Shown: positions 41,540 to 51,579, counted from the first letter of the stretch. The stretch: DNA of 64,000 nt from Granulicella tundricola MP5ACTX9 (GCF_000178975.2 NC_015064.1:992001-1056000), one strand, 5' to 3'. Notes: generated from the letters alone by a model not told the origin. Translations and numbers: made by a program.

Positions 41540-41905
41540 GCTCCCCACCCCCGGTGAAAGTATGTAAAGTCTTCGAAACAAGCGGCTTAGGTCTGGACAT
41601 GGGTTTTCTTCCAGCTGTCAGCTATGAGCTGTCAGCTGCCAGCTAAAAACAGGCAACGGCGTACATGATCAGTTTTGAGTTTTGAGCTTTCAGTTGTGAG
41701 TTAAGGCAAGACGGGCTCACGACGGTGGTTCGTCCTGAGATTTTGTCTACTCTTTAAGTTTACCAAGTTGAATGGGGTAAATACGCCATTTATTTTTGGG
41801 GTGTAAGTGCTTTAGAGTTAGTTGGTTACGGGATTTTTTGGGCCGCGGGGGGGCTTGACAAGTGATTTTGCTGGTGTTTTTTGTGAAAATAGTTGTAAGT
41901 TGTTG
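41540..41905 (-). promoter_or_regulatory. R3 leader element, copy D (upstream of the C-Y-Y-H-H gene)
   Basis: On the minus strand: CTTACAACTATTTTCACAA, AAAACACCAGCAAA, CTTGTCAAGCCCCCCC, CACTTACACCCCAAAAATAA, GGCGTATTTACCCC, then a spacer with AGCTGTCAGCT repeats (41611-41645). The 3' module is TCCAGACCTAAGCCG, CGAAGACTTTACATACTTTC and ACCGGGGGTGGGGAGCCCC, ending about 8 bp before the ATG. It is in reverse orientation to copies A-C. Confidence 0.75.
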
Positions 41906-41934
41906 TTGGGGAATGGGTTATAAGGGTGGATTTC

Positions 41935-42073
<139 letters not shown>

Positions 42074-42336
42074 CCACGCGGAATAACGAACGTTGGATGG
42101 GAGGGCTCCTGTGTGCGGTAGGGGACAACTTTGGGGGCGAATGCAGTTGTACAACTTGTGGGCGATGATTTTTGGGTGAAAGGGAAGTAAATTTGGGGGG
42201 ATAGCTCTCTTGGGTTGGATATGGCTCTCTGGAATCGATTGCTGCTTGCATACTCGTGGGGGGATGGGGTGCAGAGGTGCGCGGGGTTGCCGATGAAGAG
42301 ATTGGCGACGGCCGGCGGGCGCGGCTGGCAAGGAGA

Positions 42337-44715
42337 ATGCCTGTGAGGGCTGGCGAGGAGGGGTTTGTGGGTGGCTCGCCTGGTATGGGTGGCGCTGCGG
42401 CGCGGATGCTTCTTACGCTGAGAGCCGGCGGCGCGGTGAAGAGGCAGCGACGGCTGCTGAGTCGACGGGAGTTGACGTGGGTTTCCGTGCTGGTGGGACT
42501 GGCTGTGCTGGCGCAGGTGGTGCATACCTTCGACCTGCTGTTTGTGCCTCGGCCGCTTTGGATCTCCAACGGCATGCAGGTTTTGTTGCCGGTGCTGGCG
42601 CTGACGATCTGCCTGGTTCGGCGTGGCGAGAGCGGGGAAGAGGTGCGCCGGTCGTTGTGGACGAAGCTGGCGGCGGCTTTCGTGTTCTGGACGGTGGCGG
42701 AGCTGCTTTACCTGGCCGAGCTGTACGTGATTCCGAAGACGGCGAATCTGAACTGGCCGGACGATGTGCTTTGGCTGCTGTTTGCGCTGCCGATCCTGAT
42801 GGTAACGAGTGGGGCGGGATCCTTCCGCAAGGGTGATGCCCGGAACTGGGTGAGCGGGCTGGATCATGGGCAGGCGTTTCTGTTCTTCTTCATTCTGCTT
42901 TCGTCCGTCTTCTTTGCGCCGCATACGCTGCCGTTTACGACGGCCTACAACGTCCAGAACCTGACGCTGGTGCTTTCGTGCGTGCTGCGGCTTTCTTCCG
43001 CCGAGACGATGACGGAGCTGGGCTTTTACGGGGGGCTGGGGGTCTACCTGCTGGTGTATGCGGTGTGCGCGGGGGTGGGGAATGCGCTGCAGGCGAGGGG
43101 GATGGGGCCGGGGTCCATGGTGGACATCTTCTGGAGCCTGCCGATCACGATCTTCTGCGTGCTGGCCGGGATGCGGCTGTCTGGCGCGGAGCGAAGCGTG
43201 CGGCGTCTGCGGCCGTGGGCGCGGAGCGTGGCGCGGTTGATGCAGGGGGTGAGCGCGCTGGGGCTGGCGATCGTATCCGTGGGGGCTGCGGCGGCGGTGA
43301 TGGGGCGGCATCCGGTGCTGGGGTACATGTCGCTGGTGGGCGGGTTTGGGTTGTTTGCGCTGCGGACGGTGGTGCGTGAGTTGCAATCGTTCAAGGCGAA
43401 CGATCAGTTGCGGGATGCGGTGTTGCGGGATCATCTGACGGGGCTGGGGAACAGGGCGCTGTTCCGGGAGCATGTGGGGTCGTTTGTGACGAAGCTGGTG
43501 CGGCCGGAGATGAAGGTTGCGCTGATGTTTGTGGACCTGGACCGGTTCAAGGCGGTGAACGACGAGCTGGGGCACGGGGTTGGGGACCGGCTGCTGATTG
43601 AGACGGCGGGCCGGCTGGAGCGGGCGAGCCGCAAGGAGGACCTGGTGTGCCGACTGGGAGGCGACGAGTTTGTGGTGGCGATGGTGATTGCGGGCGAGGC
43701 GATGGCCCGGAACCGGGCTGAGGATCTGCTGGATGCGATTCGGGAGCCGTTTGCGGTGGATGGACGGGTGCTGAAGATGACGGCGAGCATCGGGGTGGTG
43801 CTGGGGGATGCGACGGACGATGTGGAGAGCCTGCTGCGGAAGGCGGACGGCGCGATGTATAGCGCGAAGAAGCTGGGTAAGGACCAGGCACAGGTGTTCG
43901 ACGTGGCGTTTATTGAGCGGATGAATCAGAACTGGATGCTGGAGCAGGAACTGCAGCGTTATTTGGAGGAGGACGCGATCCAGGTGGCGTTCCAGCCGAT
44001 CTATTCGGTGACGGCGAAGAGGATTGTGGGGGTGGAGGCGCTGGCTCGGTGGAGCCATGCGGTGCGGGGGAATATTTCACCGGGGGTATTTATCCCGATT
44101 GCGGAGGAGGCTGGACTGATTGGGGCACTGGGGGCGCAGGTGATGCGGCGCGGGTGCAGGGAGGTCGCGGCGTGGAATGAGGCGTGGGGGGTGAGCCTGT
44201 TTCTGAGCGTGAATGTCTCCGCGAAGCAGTTTGCGGATGCGGGGCTGCTGGCGGCGATCCATAGTATGGCTGGGGAGTGCGGGCTGGGCGCGGAGCTGAT
44301 TCACCTGGAGATTACGGAGTCGGTGCTGCTGATGGACGATGTGGCGGTGGAACGGACGCTGATGGAGGCGAGAGGGTATGGGATGGGGATCTCGCTGGAC
44401 GACTTTGGGACGGGGTACAGCTCGCTGAGTTATTTGTTGAATCTGCCGGTGGATGAGATCAAGATCGACCGGAGCTTTATCAATGATCTGCACCTTGATC
44501 CAAGGCGGGTGGAGCTGGTGCGGGCGGTGTTGACGCTGGGGCAGACGCTGGGCAAACGGGTGGTGGCGGAGGGTGTGGAACGGGAGGATCAGCTTGAGAT
44601 TCTGCATGGGTTGGGATGTGAGTTCGTGCAGGGGTATTTGATCTCGCGGCCTCTGGAGAGTGAGGCTATGAACGACCTGTTAGGGATGGTGGGGAAGGCC
44701 CGGCGGGATTGTTGA
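42337..44715 (+). CDS. Membrane GGDEF-EAL protein (c-di-GMP cyclase/phosphodiesterase)
   Basis: A ~792-residue protein; ATG 42337 preferred (a GTG at 42256 is possible). About eight to ten transmembrane helices span residues ~35-350, with no recognised sensor name. The GGDEF domain has intact L-G-G-D-E-F and an I-site R-K-E-D five residues before it, so c-di-GMP product inhibition is expected. The EAL domain keeps E-A-L-A-R-W, N-V-S-A-K-Q-F, E-I-T-E-S, D-D-F-G-T-G-Y-S-S, K-I-D and E-G-V-E, so both activities may be present. R2 repeats flank it on both sides. Confidence 0.9.
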   Translation: MPVRAGEEGFVGGSPGMGGAAARMLLTLRAGGAVKRQRRLLSRRELTWVSVLVGLAVLAQVVHTFDLLFVPRPLWISNGMQVLLPVLALTICLVRRGESGEEVRRSLWTKLAAAFVFWTVAELLYLAELYVIPKTANLNWPDDVLWLLFALPILMVTSGAGSFRKGDARNWVSGLDHGQAFLFFFILLSSVFFAPHTLPFTTAYNVQNLTLVLSCVLRLSSAETMTELGFYGGLGVYLLVYAVCAGVGNALQARGMGPGSMVDIFWSLPITIFCVLAGMRLSGAERSVRRLRPWARSVARLMQGVSALGLAIVSVGAAAAVMGRHPVLGYMSLVGGFGLFALRTVVRELQSFKANDQLRDAVLRDHLTGLGNRALFREHVGSFVTKLVRPEMKVALMFVDLDRFKAVNDELGHGVGDRLLIETAGRLERASRKEDLVCRLGGDEFVVAMVIAGEAMARNRAEDLLDAIREPFAVDGRVLKMTASIGVVLGDATDDVESLLRKADGAMYSAKKLGKDQAQVFDVAFIERMNQNWMLEQELQRYLEEDAIQVAFQPIYSVTAKRIVGVEALARWSHAVRGNISPGVFIPIAEEAGLIGALGAQVMRRGCREVAAWNEAWGVSLFLSVNVSAKQFADAGLLAAIHSMAGECGLGAELIHLEITESVLLMDDVAVERTLMEARGYGMGISLDDFGTGYSSLSYLLNLPVDEIKIDRSFINDLHLDPRRVELVRAVLTLGQTLGKRVVAEGVEREDQLEILHGLGCEFVQGYLISRPLESEAMNDLLGMVGKARRDC

Positions 44716-44732
44716 GGGTGGTTGGATGCGGG

Positions 44733-44885
<153 letters not shown>

Positions 44886-44911
44886 TGGTCTGAGAAAGCG
44901 TTGGACAACTG

Positions 44912-44925
44912 GACAAACGTTTGTC
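44912..44925. promoter_or_regulatory. Palindromic operator (LacI-type?) upstream of the GH3 gene
   Basis: GACAAACGTTTGTC is a perfect 14-bp palindrome with the AAACGTTT core of LacI-family operators. TTGGAC (44901-44906) and TAAGAT (44926-44931) flank it as possible -35/-10 with a wide 19-bp spacer, so a repressor there would block the promoter. Confidence 0.6.
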
Positions 44926-45015
44926 TAAGATGGAGCGCACGTCGGCCTTCCCTTTTGCAAGTCTTCCCTGTGTGGAATGATGGAGGGGACGTTAACCCTA
45001 AGGATTGTGAATTCC

Positions 45016-47331
45016 ATGCAAATGACAGTGTGCCGGCAGCGGGCGATCTCAGCCGCTTTGATCGCTTCAATGAACCTTCTCGCTGTCCCGTTTGTGCAGG
45101 CTCGCGCTGTGGCGCAGAGTGCTCCTTCGTCCGTGAAGGCCGGTGGCGATGCGCGTGAGACGCGGTTTGTGAATGAGTTGCTGGGGCAGATGACGCTGGA
45201 GGAGAAGATCGAGCAGATGAGCCAGGTGGCTCTAAATACTCCGGATGGGGCGAAGGCTGAGGCGTTTGCGCAGGCGGGGGTGGGATCGTTTTTGTTTATT
45301 ACGGACCCGGTGAGGATCAACAAGCTGCAGCATATTGCGGTGGAGAAGTCTCGGCTGCATATTCCGATTTTGTTTGGGTTCGACGTGATTCATGGGTTCA
45401 GGACGGTTTATCCGGTGCCGCTGGCGATGGCTGCTTCGTGGGATCCGAAGGCTGTCGAGAAGGGGCAGAGGATGGCGGCGCGGGAGGCCTCCGCGGCGGG
45501 TGTGAAGTGGACGTTTGCGCCGATGGTGGATATTGCGAGGGATGCCCGGTGGGGGCGGATTATGGAGGGTGCGGGTGAGGACCCCTACCTGGGGGCTCGG
45601 ATTGCGGAGGCGCAGGTGCATGGGTTTCAGGGGAGCTCGCTGAGCAATGCGGACAGTATCGTGGCTTGCGTGAAGCATCTGGCGGGGTATGGGGCGGCTG
45701 TGGGTGGGCGGGATTATGACTCGTCCGATATCTCCGAGAACGATCTGCAGAATATCTATCTGCCACCGTTCCATGCGGCGGAGAAGGCCGGGGCGGGGAC
45801 GTTTATGACGGCTTATATGGATTTGAATGGCGTGCCTGCGGCTGGGAATAAGTGGCTGGTCAGGGACACGCTGAAGGGGCAGTGGGGGTTCAAGGGTTTT
45901 GTGGTGAGCGACTGGGATGCGGTGCATAGCCTGGTGGTGCACGGGTTCGCGAAGGATGATGCGGATGCGGCGGCGCGGGCTGCGAATACGGGGATCGACA
46001 TGGAGATGACGAGCCATGACTATACCGATCACCTGGCGGCCGAGGTGAAGAGCGGCGCGGTGACGGTGGTGACGATCGACGAGGCGGTGCGGCGGATTCT
46101 GAGTGTGAAGTATCGGCTGGGATTGTTTGAGCATCCTTACTCCGATCCGGCTCTGGCGAACGCGCAGTTTGTGAATGCGGAGCAGAGGGCTGCTGCTCGG
46201 GCTGCGGCTATCAGGAGTGCGGTGTTGCTGAAGAACGATGGGAATGTGCTGCCGCTGCAGAGGCCGAAGTCGATTGCGGTGATTGGGCCGCTGGCGGCCT
46301 CGAAGGTGGATATTGGGGGGTCTTGGAGCCTGGCGAGCCATCCTGCGGATAACGTGACGGTGCTTGAAGGGATCAGGCGGCGGTATGCGGGGACGCCGGA
46401 CGCGGTGAAGTTCAGCAAGGGCGTGGAGATCGAACGGGGCAACTGGTCGATCTTCGACGAACAGTTCCCGGAGGATAAGCCGACGCTGCATACGGATGCG
46501 GAGAAGAAGGCTGCGTTCGATGAGGCGATTGCGCTGGTGAAGGCTTCCGACGTGACGGTGATGGTGCTGGGTGAGGCACAGAATATGAACGGGGAACGGG
46601 CTGCCCGGCAGAGCCTGGATCTGCCGGGGCAGCAGGAGGCGCTGCTCGAAGCGGCGCAGGCTACGGGAAAGCCGGTGGTGCTGGTGCTGCTGAATGGACG
46701 GCCGCTGGCGATCAACTGGGCTGCGGGGCATGTGCCGGCGATTCTCGAAGCGTGGTATCCGGGGACTGAGGGCGGCAATGCTGTTGCGGATCTTCTGTTT
46801 GGAGATGCTGTTCCGGGCGGGAAGCTGCCGGTGACGTTTCCGCGGTCGGCGGGGCAGGAGCCTCTGTTCTATGCGCGGTATCTGACGCAGATTCCACATG
46901 AGCCGGATACGCGGTACTGGGATGGATCGAGTGCGCCGCTTTACCCGTTTGGATATGGGTTGAGCTATGCGAAGTTCACGACGACGAACCTGAAGCTGGG
47001 TGCGGCGAGCGTGGCTGCGGGTGGGCCGTTGCAGGTTTCCGTCGATGTGAAGAACGATGGGGCTGTGGCCGCGGATGAGGTGGTGCAGCTTTATACGCAT
47101 CAGCGTGCGGGCAGCGCTTCACGGCCGGTGCGGGAGCTGAAGGGCTTTGAGCGGGTGACGCTGAAGGCGGGCGAGACGCGGACGGTGACGTTGACGCTGG
47201 ATACGAAGGAACTTGGGTTCTGGAGTGCGGCGACTCGGCGGTTCGGGATCGAGCCGGGGACGTTCGATGTGTGGGTGGGGGATAGCTCGGCTTCGAGTGA
47301 GAACCATGGGACGTTTGAACTGACGAAGTAA
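45016..47331 (+). CDS. bglX: Glycoside hydrolase family 3 beta-glucosidase (BglX-like)
   Basis: A 771-residue exported enzyme. ATG 45016 is preferred because it gives a normal signal peptide (A-L-I-A-S-M-N-L-L-A-V-P-F-V-Q-A-R-A); an ATG at 44977 is possible. The GH3 N-domain has G-F-D-V-I-H-G-F-R-T-V, E-D-P-Y-L-G, K-H-L-A-G-Y-G and the catalytic nucleophile in G-F-V-V-S-D-W-D-A-V. The C-domain has S-A-V-L-L-K-N-D-G and G-E, followed by a fibronectin-III-like domain ending E-L-K-G-F-E-R-V. Likely periplasmic hydrolysis of beta-glucosides. The preceding operator and following TonB receptor suggest a glycan-use pair. Confidence 0.93.
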   Translation: MQMTVCRQRAISAALIASMNLLAVPFVQARAVAQSAPSSVKAGGDARETRFVNELLGQMTLEEKIEQMSQVALNTPDGAKAEAFAQAGVGSFLFITDPVRINKLQHIAVEKSRLHIPILFGFDVIHGFRTVYPVPLAMAASWDPKAVEKGQRMAAREASAAGVKWTFAPMVDIARDARWGRIMEGAGEDPYLGARIAEAQVHGFQGSSLSNADSIVACVKHLAGYGAAVGGRDYDSSDISENDLQNIYLPPFHAAEKAGAGTFMTAYMDLNGVPAAGNKWLVRDTLKGQWGFKGFVVSDWDAVHSLVVHGFAKDDADAAARAANTGIDMEMTSHDYTDHLAAEVKSGAVTVVTIDEAVRRILSVKYRLGLFEHPYSDPALANAQFVNAEQRAAARAAAIRSAVLLKNDGNVLPLQRPKSIAVIGPLAASKVDIGGSWSLASHPADNVTVLEGIRRRYAGTPDAVKFSKGVEIERGNWSIFDEQFPEDKPTLHTDAEKKAAFDEAIALVKASDVTVMVLGEAQNMNGERAARQSLDLPGQQEALLEAAQATGKPVVLVLLNGRPLAINWAAGHVPAILEAWYPGTEGGNAVADLLFGDAVPGGKLPVTFPRSAGQEPLFYARYLTQIPHEPDTRYWDGSSAPLYPFGYGLSYAKFTTTNLKLGAASVAAGGPLQVSVDVKNDGAVAADEVVQLYTHQRAGSASRPVRELKGFERVTLKAGETRTVTLTLDTKELGFWSAATRRFGIEPGTFDVWVGDSSASSENHGTFELTK

Positions 47332-47352
47332 ATCTTTTCGAGAAGCTCAAAG

Positions 47353-47387
47353 CCCCTTCCGGCGCGTGTCGTTTGCGCCGGGAGGGG
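47353..47387 (+). terminator. Terminator-like hairpin after the GH3 gene
   Basis: CCCCTTCCGGCGC (47353-47365) pairs with GCGCCGGGAGGGG (47375-47387) across a 9-nt loop, with one G-T pair. No T-run follows. Confidence 0.6.
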
Positions 47388-47484
47388 TACGTCGTTTGGG
47401 GGATGCTTTCTGGGTCTCGACAGGTGAATTCGGGACAAAATGGGCAGCGGACTGCAATTCCACAAAATTGAAACTTTTCTTCTA

Positions 47485-47514
47485 TTGACATCGTACGTGC
47501 GGGGTGCGTAGATT
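47485..47514 (+). promoter_or_regulatory. Sigma-70 promoter of the TonB-dependent receptor gene
   Basis: TTGACA (47485-47490) and TAGATT (47509-47514) with an 18-bp spacer, 57 bp before the receptor ATG. The -35 is a perfect consensus. Confidence 0.75.
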
Positions 47515-47570
47515 CCTATCCCGGACAGCAAACGATAAATTGAATGGTTTCAACAGTTTGTGGAGGCAGC

Positions 47571-50500
47571 ATGCGCGACCGTATTAAGAATCTCTTTCTC
47601 AATTGTGTGGCGGTGAGCGTTACGACGCCGCGTATGGGTGTTCGGAGTCGTTTTTCAGGTTTTGCCGGTGTCGGGCTGGGGCTGACTCTGCTGGCTGGCT
47701 CTTCGATGATTGCAGCGGCGCAGACGGGCGGTGAGGCCGGGATTCAGGGGACGGTGACCGACTCGACCGGCGCGGCGATTCCGGGTGCGACGGTGGTGGT
47801 CACGAATACTGCTACGGGCGTGACGACGACGCGGCAGACGACGGGGGATGGGCTTTATACGATCTCGCCGGTGATCCCGGGTATTTATACGGTGGCAGTG
47901 ACGTCTCCAGGGTTCAGCAAGCATGTGCAGAGCAACCTGACGGTGGATGCGCTGAAGTTCACGGCGCTGAATGTGGCGATGGAAATCGGGGCGGCGGATC
48001 AGTCGGTCAATGTCACGACGGAGCCTCCGCTGCTGGAGACGACGAACGCGACGCTGGGGCTGACGATCGAGAACTCGACGTATTCCGCGTTGCCTTTGCA
48101 GATGAACGGGGCGCAGCGTGATCCTACGGCGTTTGGGAGCCTGGCACCGGGGGCGCAGGGTGGGGCACGGCTGCCGATCATCGGCGGCACCGGCAACTAC
48201 CTTGGGCAGCTTTACCTGGATGGACTGCCGGCTGAGACGATCAACCAGCAGGCGGATAACCGGGTGGTTTCGCAGGCGGTAAGCGTGGATGCGATCGATC
48301 AGACGCAGATCATTACGAGCACACCGCCGGCGGAGTACTCGGGTGCAGGGGCTTCAAACTTTACGATGAAGTCCGGCGGGCTGGGCTATCACGGACAGGT
48401 TTCGGACTTTATTCGTAACACTTCACTGGATGCGTGGGGCTTCAGCGTGAAGGCGCAGACGATCAAGAATGCTGCGGGCGTGACGGTGCCGGCACCGAAG
48501 CCGATCGATCACCAGAACGAGCTTTCGGCTTCTTTTGGCGGGCATGTTCCGGGGACGAACCGGATCTTCTTCTTTGTGGCGTATGACAAGTACCACAATC
48601 GCTCCGTGAAGAATCCGGCGTCTTATACGATTCCGAGCGCGCTTGAAAAGATGGGCGACTTTACGGAGTTAAACGGCGGTGTGGGGACGGGGGGACTATC
48701 CGGGACTGGTGCGAACAATCCGGCGTTTCTGTTCGATCCGACCTCGACGAACTGCGTGGGCAATGTTTGCACGCGGCAGCCCTTTCAAGGGATCAAGAAC
48801 GGCGTTCCGACGAACAATGTGATTCCCACAAGTTACATTTCGCCGATCTCAAAGGCGGCTGAGTCTTTTCTGCCCGATCCGAACAATGCGGCGACCCTGG
48901 TGAACAACTACACGTCCGGCCTGAATACGGGATTCGATAACCACTCGCTGGATTACCGGGTGGACTTCGATGTGAGTCCGAAGCATCGGATTTCGACGAT
49001 CGGCGCGATGGGGACGGTGCAGTATCTGAACAACTATGGGGCTCCTTATCTGCCGCAGCCTTACACGGGCGGCGACCTGGCGGCGATCTTCCCGAAGGTG
49101 TATGACGTGGAGGACTCGTACCAGATTCGTCCTTCGATTTCAAACCAGTTGAAGTTTGGATTTGTACGTTTCTTCATGAATATCCAGAACTCGACGCAGG
49201 GTGTGACGCAGTACCAGGCGAATACGCTGGGGATCACGAATCTTCCTGTTGGACAGGCAGCGACTGAGTTTCCGGGGATTTCGTTTGCGTCGACACCGTT
49301 CTTCGGGACGGCGCAGCAGACGTATACGGGCAACAGCAATGCGACCTCGACGCAGATTACGACGCCGAACAACTTCACGCTGGTGGATAACATTTCGATT
49401 ACGCGTGGACGCCATGCGATCACGGCCGGAATCCAGGTGCAGTGGCAGGAGATCAACAATGCGAATCCTGCGACGTTCACGGGCGTTCTTTCGCTGCCCT
49501 TTACGGGCTACTCGACGGCGAACTTTGCGGCGAACAGCAATGCGCTGACGCTGGGGACGGCCACGGCGGGTTCAGGCTACTCGTATGCGAGCTTCCTGCT
49601 GGGCGCTGTGGGGAATGCGGGGACGGTGGCTCCTTCGATCGGGTTGCAGCCGGTGAGTGAGTTGGGTGGGCGGTATCGTCCGATTGCGCCTTACATTGAA
49701 GACACGTGGAAGGTGAACTCGAAGCTGACGGTGGATGCGGGGCTGCGCTGGGACTATCTGCCGCCGTTCCATGAGGTGAAGGACCGGTGGAGCTTCCTGA
49801 ATCCGACGCTGACGAATCCGGGATCGGGCACGCCGGGGGCGATTCAGTTTGCGGGAAATCTGGGGGGCGCGGGCGCAAGCTGTGGCTGCCGGACGCCGGT
49901 GAAGACGTACTGGAAGAACTGGGGACCACGGGTTGGGATCACGTTCTCGCCGGATGACAAGACTGTGTTCCGGATTGGCGCTGGGCGGGTGTACTCGCAG
50001 GGCGGCGGCGTAGGCGGACGTGTGGGTGCGGCGAACGGAACGGGGCAGCTTGGGCTGAACGTGACGGCGACCGGGCCTTCCGAGATTACGACGGGCGCGA
50101 ACGCCGGGCCATCGTTTTATCTGAACAACAGTTCAGCCTTCCAGGCCCTGGGCAAGGCAAATACGTCGTTGTTCGGAGCGGGCTATCAGTATCCGACCGC
50201 CCCGACTCCGGGCTCGGCTACGGAGGCGCTGAACGCGGGTAATTATGTGAATGGCGCCGGGGCGTTTGTGACTCCACAGGCTGTTTCGTATGCGGACCCC
50301 TACTTCTCCGGACGTGCGCCGAATTTCATGTTCTACAACGCCGGGGTGCAGCGGTCGCTGACGAACGATATGACGCTGGCGATCAACTACGTTGGGAACC
50401 AGAGCCACCATCTGTACAACTCGACGGTTGGGGGTGCGAATATACGGGGGTACTGGTCTAACCAGTTGAACCCGATCTATCTGGCTGGCCTGGGCGGAGT

Positions 50501-51557
50501 GAGCAATTCTGCTGGAACCGCGCCGCTTCTGACGGCGGCTGCGACCCCGGCGAACGTGGCGAAGGCACAGGCGGCGATGCCGGGGATCAGCATTCCGGCG
50601 TCGTACCAGGCGGCTGCGGTTTCAAACTCCTCGGCAACGATTGCGCAGGCACTTGTGGCGTTTCCGCAGTACAGCGGGGTGACGGATACGTGGGGCGTGA
50701 ATGTGGGCAACTTCAGCTACAACTCGCTGCAGGTGACGTTGCAGCAGCGCTTCCACCAGGGCGTGACGTTCAACTTCAATTACACCTGGTCAAAGAACAT
50801 CGGTGATGACGGGACGTTCCGGAGCGGCTTCGATATTCCGGGCGCGGCGATCTCAGGCGGTGGCAAGAGCTACAAACAGGACCGGATCGAACGTGGCAAC
50901 ACGACTGTGTCTCAGCCGCATGTGATCCATGCGTACGGAGTGTGGGAGCTGCCGTTCGGCAAAGGCAAGTTTGGCGGAAATCACCTGGTCGCGCGGGCGA
51001 TTGCGAGTGGCTGGCAGCTTTCCGGGATCTATACCTACGCGGTGGGAACACCGGTCGCAGTAACCTGGACGGCTTGCGCGGCCGGCAACTACCCGCTTCA
51101 GGGCCAGTGCATGCCGAATGTGAATCCGAACTTTACCAAGTCAAGCGCACGGATCAACGGTGGATACGGTCAAGGAGCAGGAGGCCGCACGGCCTGCAAC
51201 CTGGGCGTCGGGACGGGGTGCGTGGCGACGAAGTATATCGACGGAACGGCGTTCTCGGCGGTGCCGAGTGTCTCCGGGCTGGCTGCTTCACCGATCTACC
51301 TGCTGGGCAATGCGCCGAGGACGAGCGCGTTCAACCTGTCCAATCCTGGGGCGCAGAACATCGATACGTCACTGCGGCGGACGATTGCGCTGCACGACAA
51401 GATGAACCTGCAGGTTGAGGTGGATTGCCTGAATACGTGGAATCACACGATCTTCTCCAGCCCCGTGGCGACGTTCGGTTCGACGACGTTCGGGACGGTG
51501 ACCTCAACGGCTAATAGTCCGAGGGACTTTCAGTTGGCGGGTCACTTCAACTTCTAA
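47571..51557 (+). CDS. TonB-dependent receptor, Oar-like, with carboxypeptidase-regulatory-like domain
   Basis: A 1,328-residue outer-membrane protein. The ATG at 47571 has a perfect GGAGG five bases upstream. The N-terminus is long and basic before a hydrophobic segment and A-A-A-Q-T-G-G-E-A. A CarboxypepD_reg/Cna-B-like domain follows (G-I-Q-G-T-V-T-D-S-T-G-A-A-I-P-G-A-T-V-V-V), then a plug-like region and a barrel rich in aromatic/Asn turns. It ends with F as the last residue (H-F-N-F). This is the large receptor type abundant in Acidobacteria. Uptake of oligosaccharides is suggested by the neighbouring GH3 gene. Confidence 0.9.
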   Translation: MRDRIKNLFLNCVAVSVTTPRMGVRSRFSGFAGVGLGLTLLAGSSMIAAAQTGGEAGIQGTVTDSTGAAIPGATVVVTNTATGVTTTRQTTGDGLYTISPVIPGIYTVAVTSPGFSKHVQSNLTVDALKFTALNVAMEIGAADQSVNVTTEPPLLETTNATLGLTIENSTYSALPLQMNGAQRDPTAFGSLAPGAQGGARLPIIGGTGNYLGQLYLDGLPAETINQQADNRVVSQAVSVDAIDQTQIITSTPPAEYSGAGASNFTMKSGGLGYHGQVSDFIRNTSLDAWGFSVKAQTIKNAAGVTVPAPKPIDHQNELSASFGGHVPGTNRIFFFVAYDKYHNRSVKNPASYTIPSALEKMGDFTELNGGVGTGGLSGTGANNPAFLFDPTSTNCVGNVCTRQPFQGIKNGVPTNNVIPTSYISPISKAAESFLPDPNNAATLVNNYTSGLNTGFDNHSLDYRVDFDVSPKHRISTIGAMGTVQYLNNYGAPYLPQPYTGGDLAAIFPKVYDVEDSYQIRPSISNQLKFGFVRFFMNIQNSTQGVTQYQANTLGITNLPVGQAATEFPGISFASTPFFGTAQQTYTGNSNATSTQITTPNNFTLVDNISITRGRHAITAGIQVQWQEINNANPATFTGVLSLPFTGYSTANFAANSNALTLGTATAGSGYSYASFLLGAVGNAGTVAPSIGLQPVSELGGRYRPIAPYIEDTWKVNSKLTVDAGLRWDYLPPFHEVKDRWSFLNPTLTNPGSGTPGAIQFAGNLGGAGASCGCRTPVKTYWKNWGPRVGITFSPDDKTVFRIGAGRVYSQGGGVGGRVGAANGTGQLGLNVTATGPSEITTGANAGPSFYLNNSSAFQALGKANTSLFGAGYQYPTAPTPGSATEALNAGNYVNGAGAFVTPQAVSYADPYFSGRAPNFMFYNAGVQRSLTNDMTLAINYVGNQSHHLYNSTVGGANIRGYWSNQLNPIYLAGLGGVSNSAGTAPLLTAAATPANVAKAQAAMPGISIPASYQAAAVSNSSATIAQALVAFPQYSGVTDTWGVNVGNFSYNSLQVTLQQRFHQGVTFNFNYTWSKNIGDDGTFRSGFDIPGAAISGGGKSYKQDRIERGNTTVSQPHVIHAYGVWELPFGKGKFGGNHLVARAIASGWQLSGIYTYAVGTPVAVTWTACAAGNYPLQGQCMPNVNPNFTKSSARINGGYGQGAGGRTACNLGVGTGCVATKYIDGTAFSAVPSVSGLAASPIYLLGNAPRTSAFNLSNPGAQNIDTSLRRTIALHDKMNLQVEVDCLNTWNHTIFSSPVATFGSTTFGTVTSTANSPRDFQLAGHFNF

Positions 51558-51579
51558 CGTATTGGTTGCTGCTTGAGGC

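Noticed and set aside
38325..41905. Replication origin with DnaA boxes
   Set aside because: No 9-mer close to TTATCCACA was found; the best (ATTTTCACA in R3) has three mismatches. No dnaA, dnaN or gyr gene is present.
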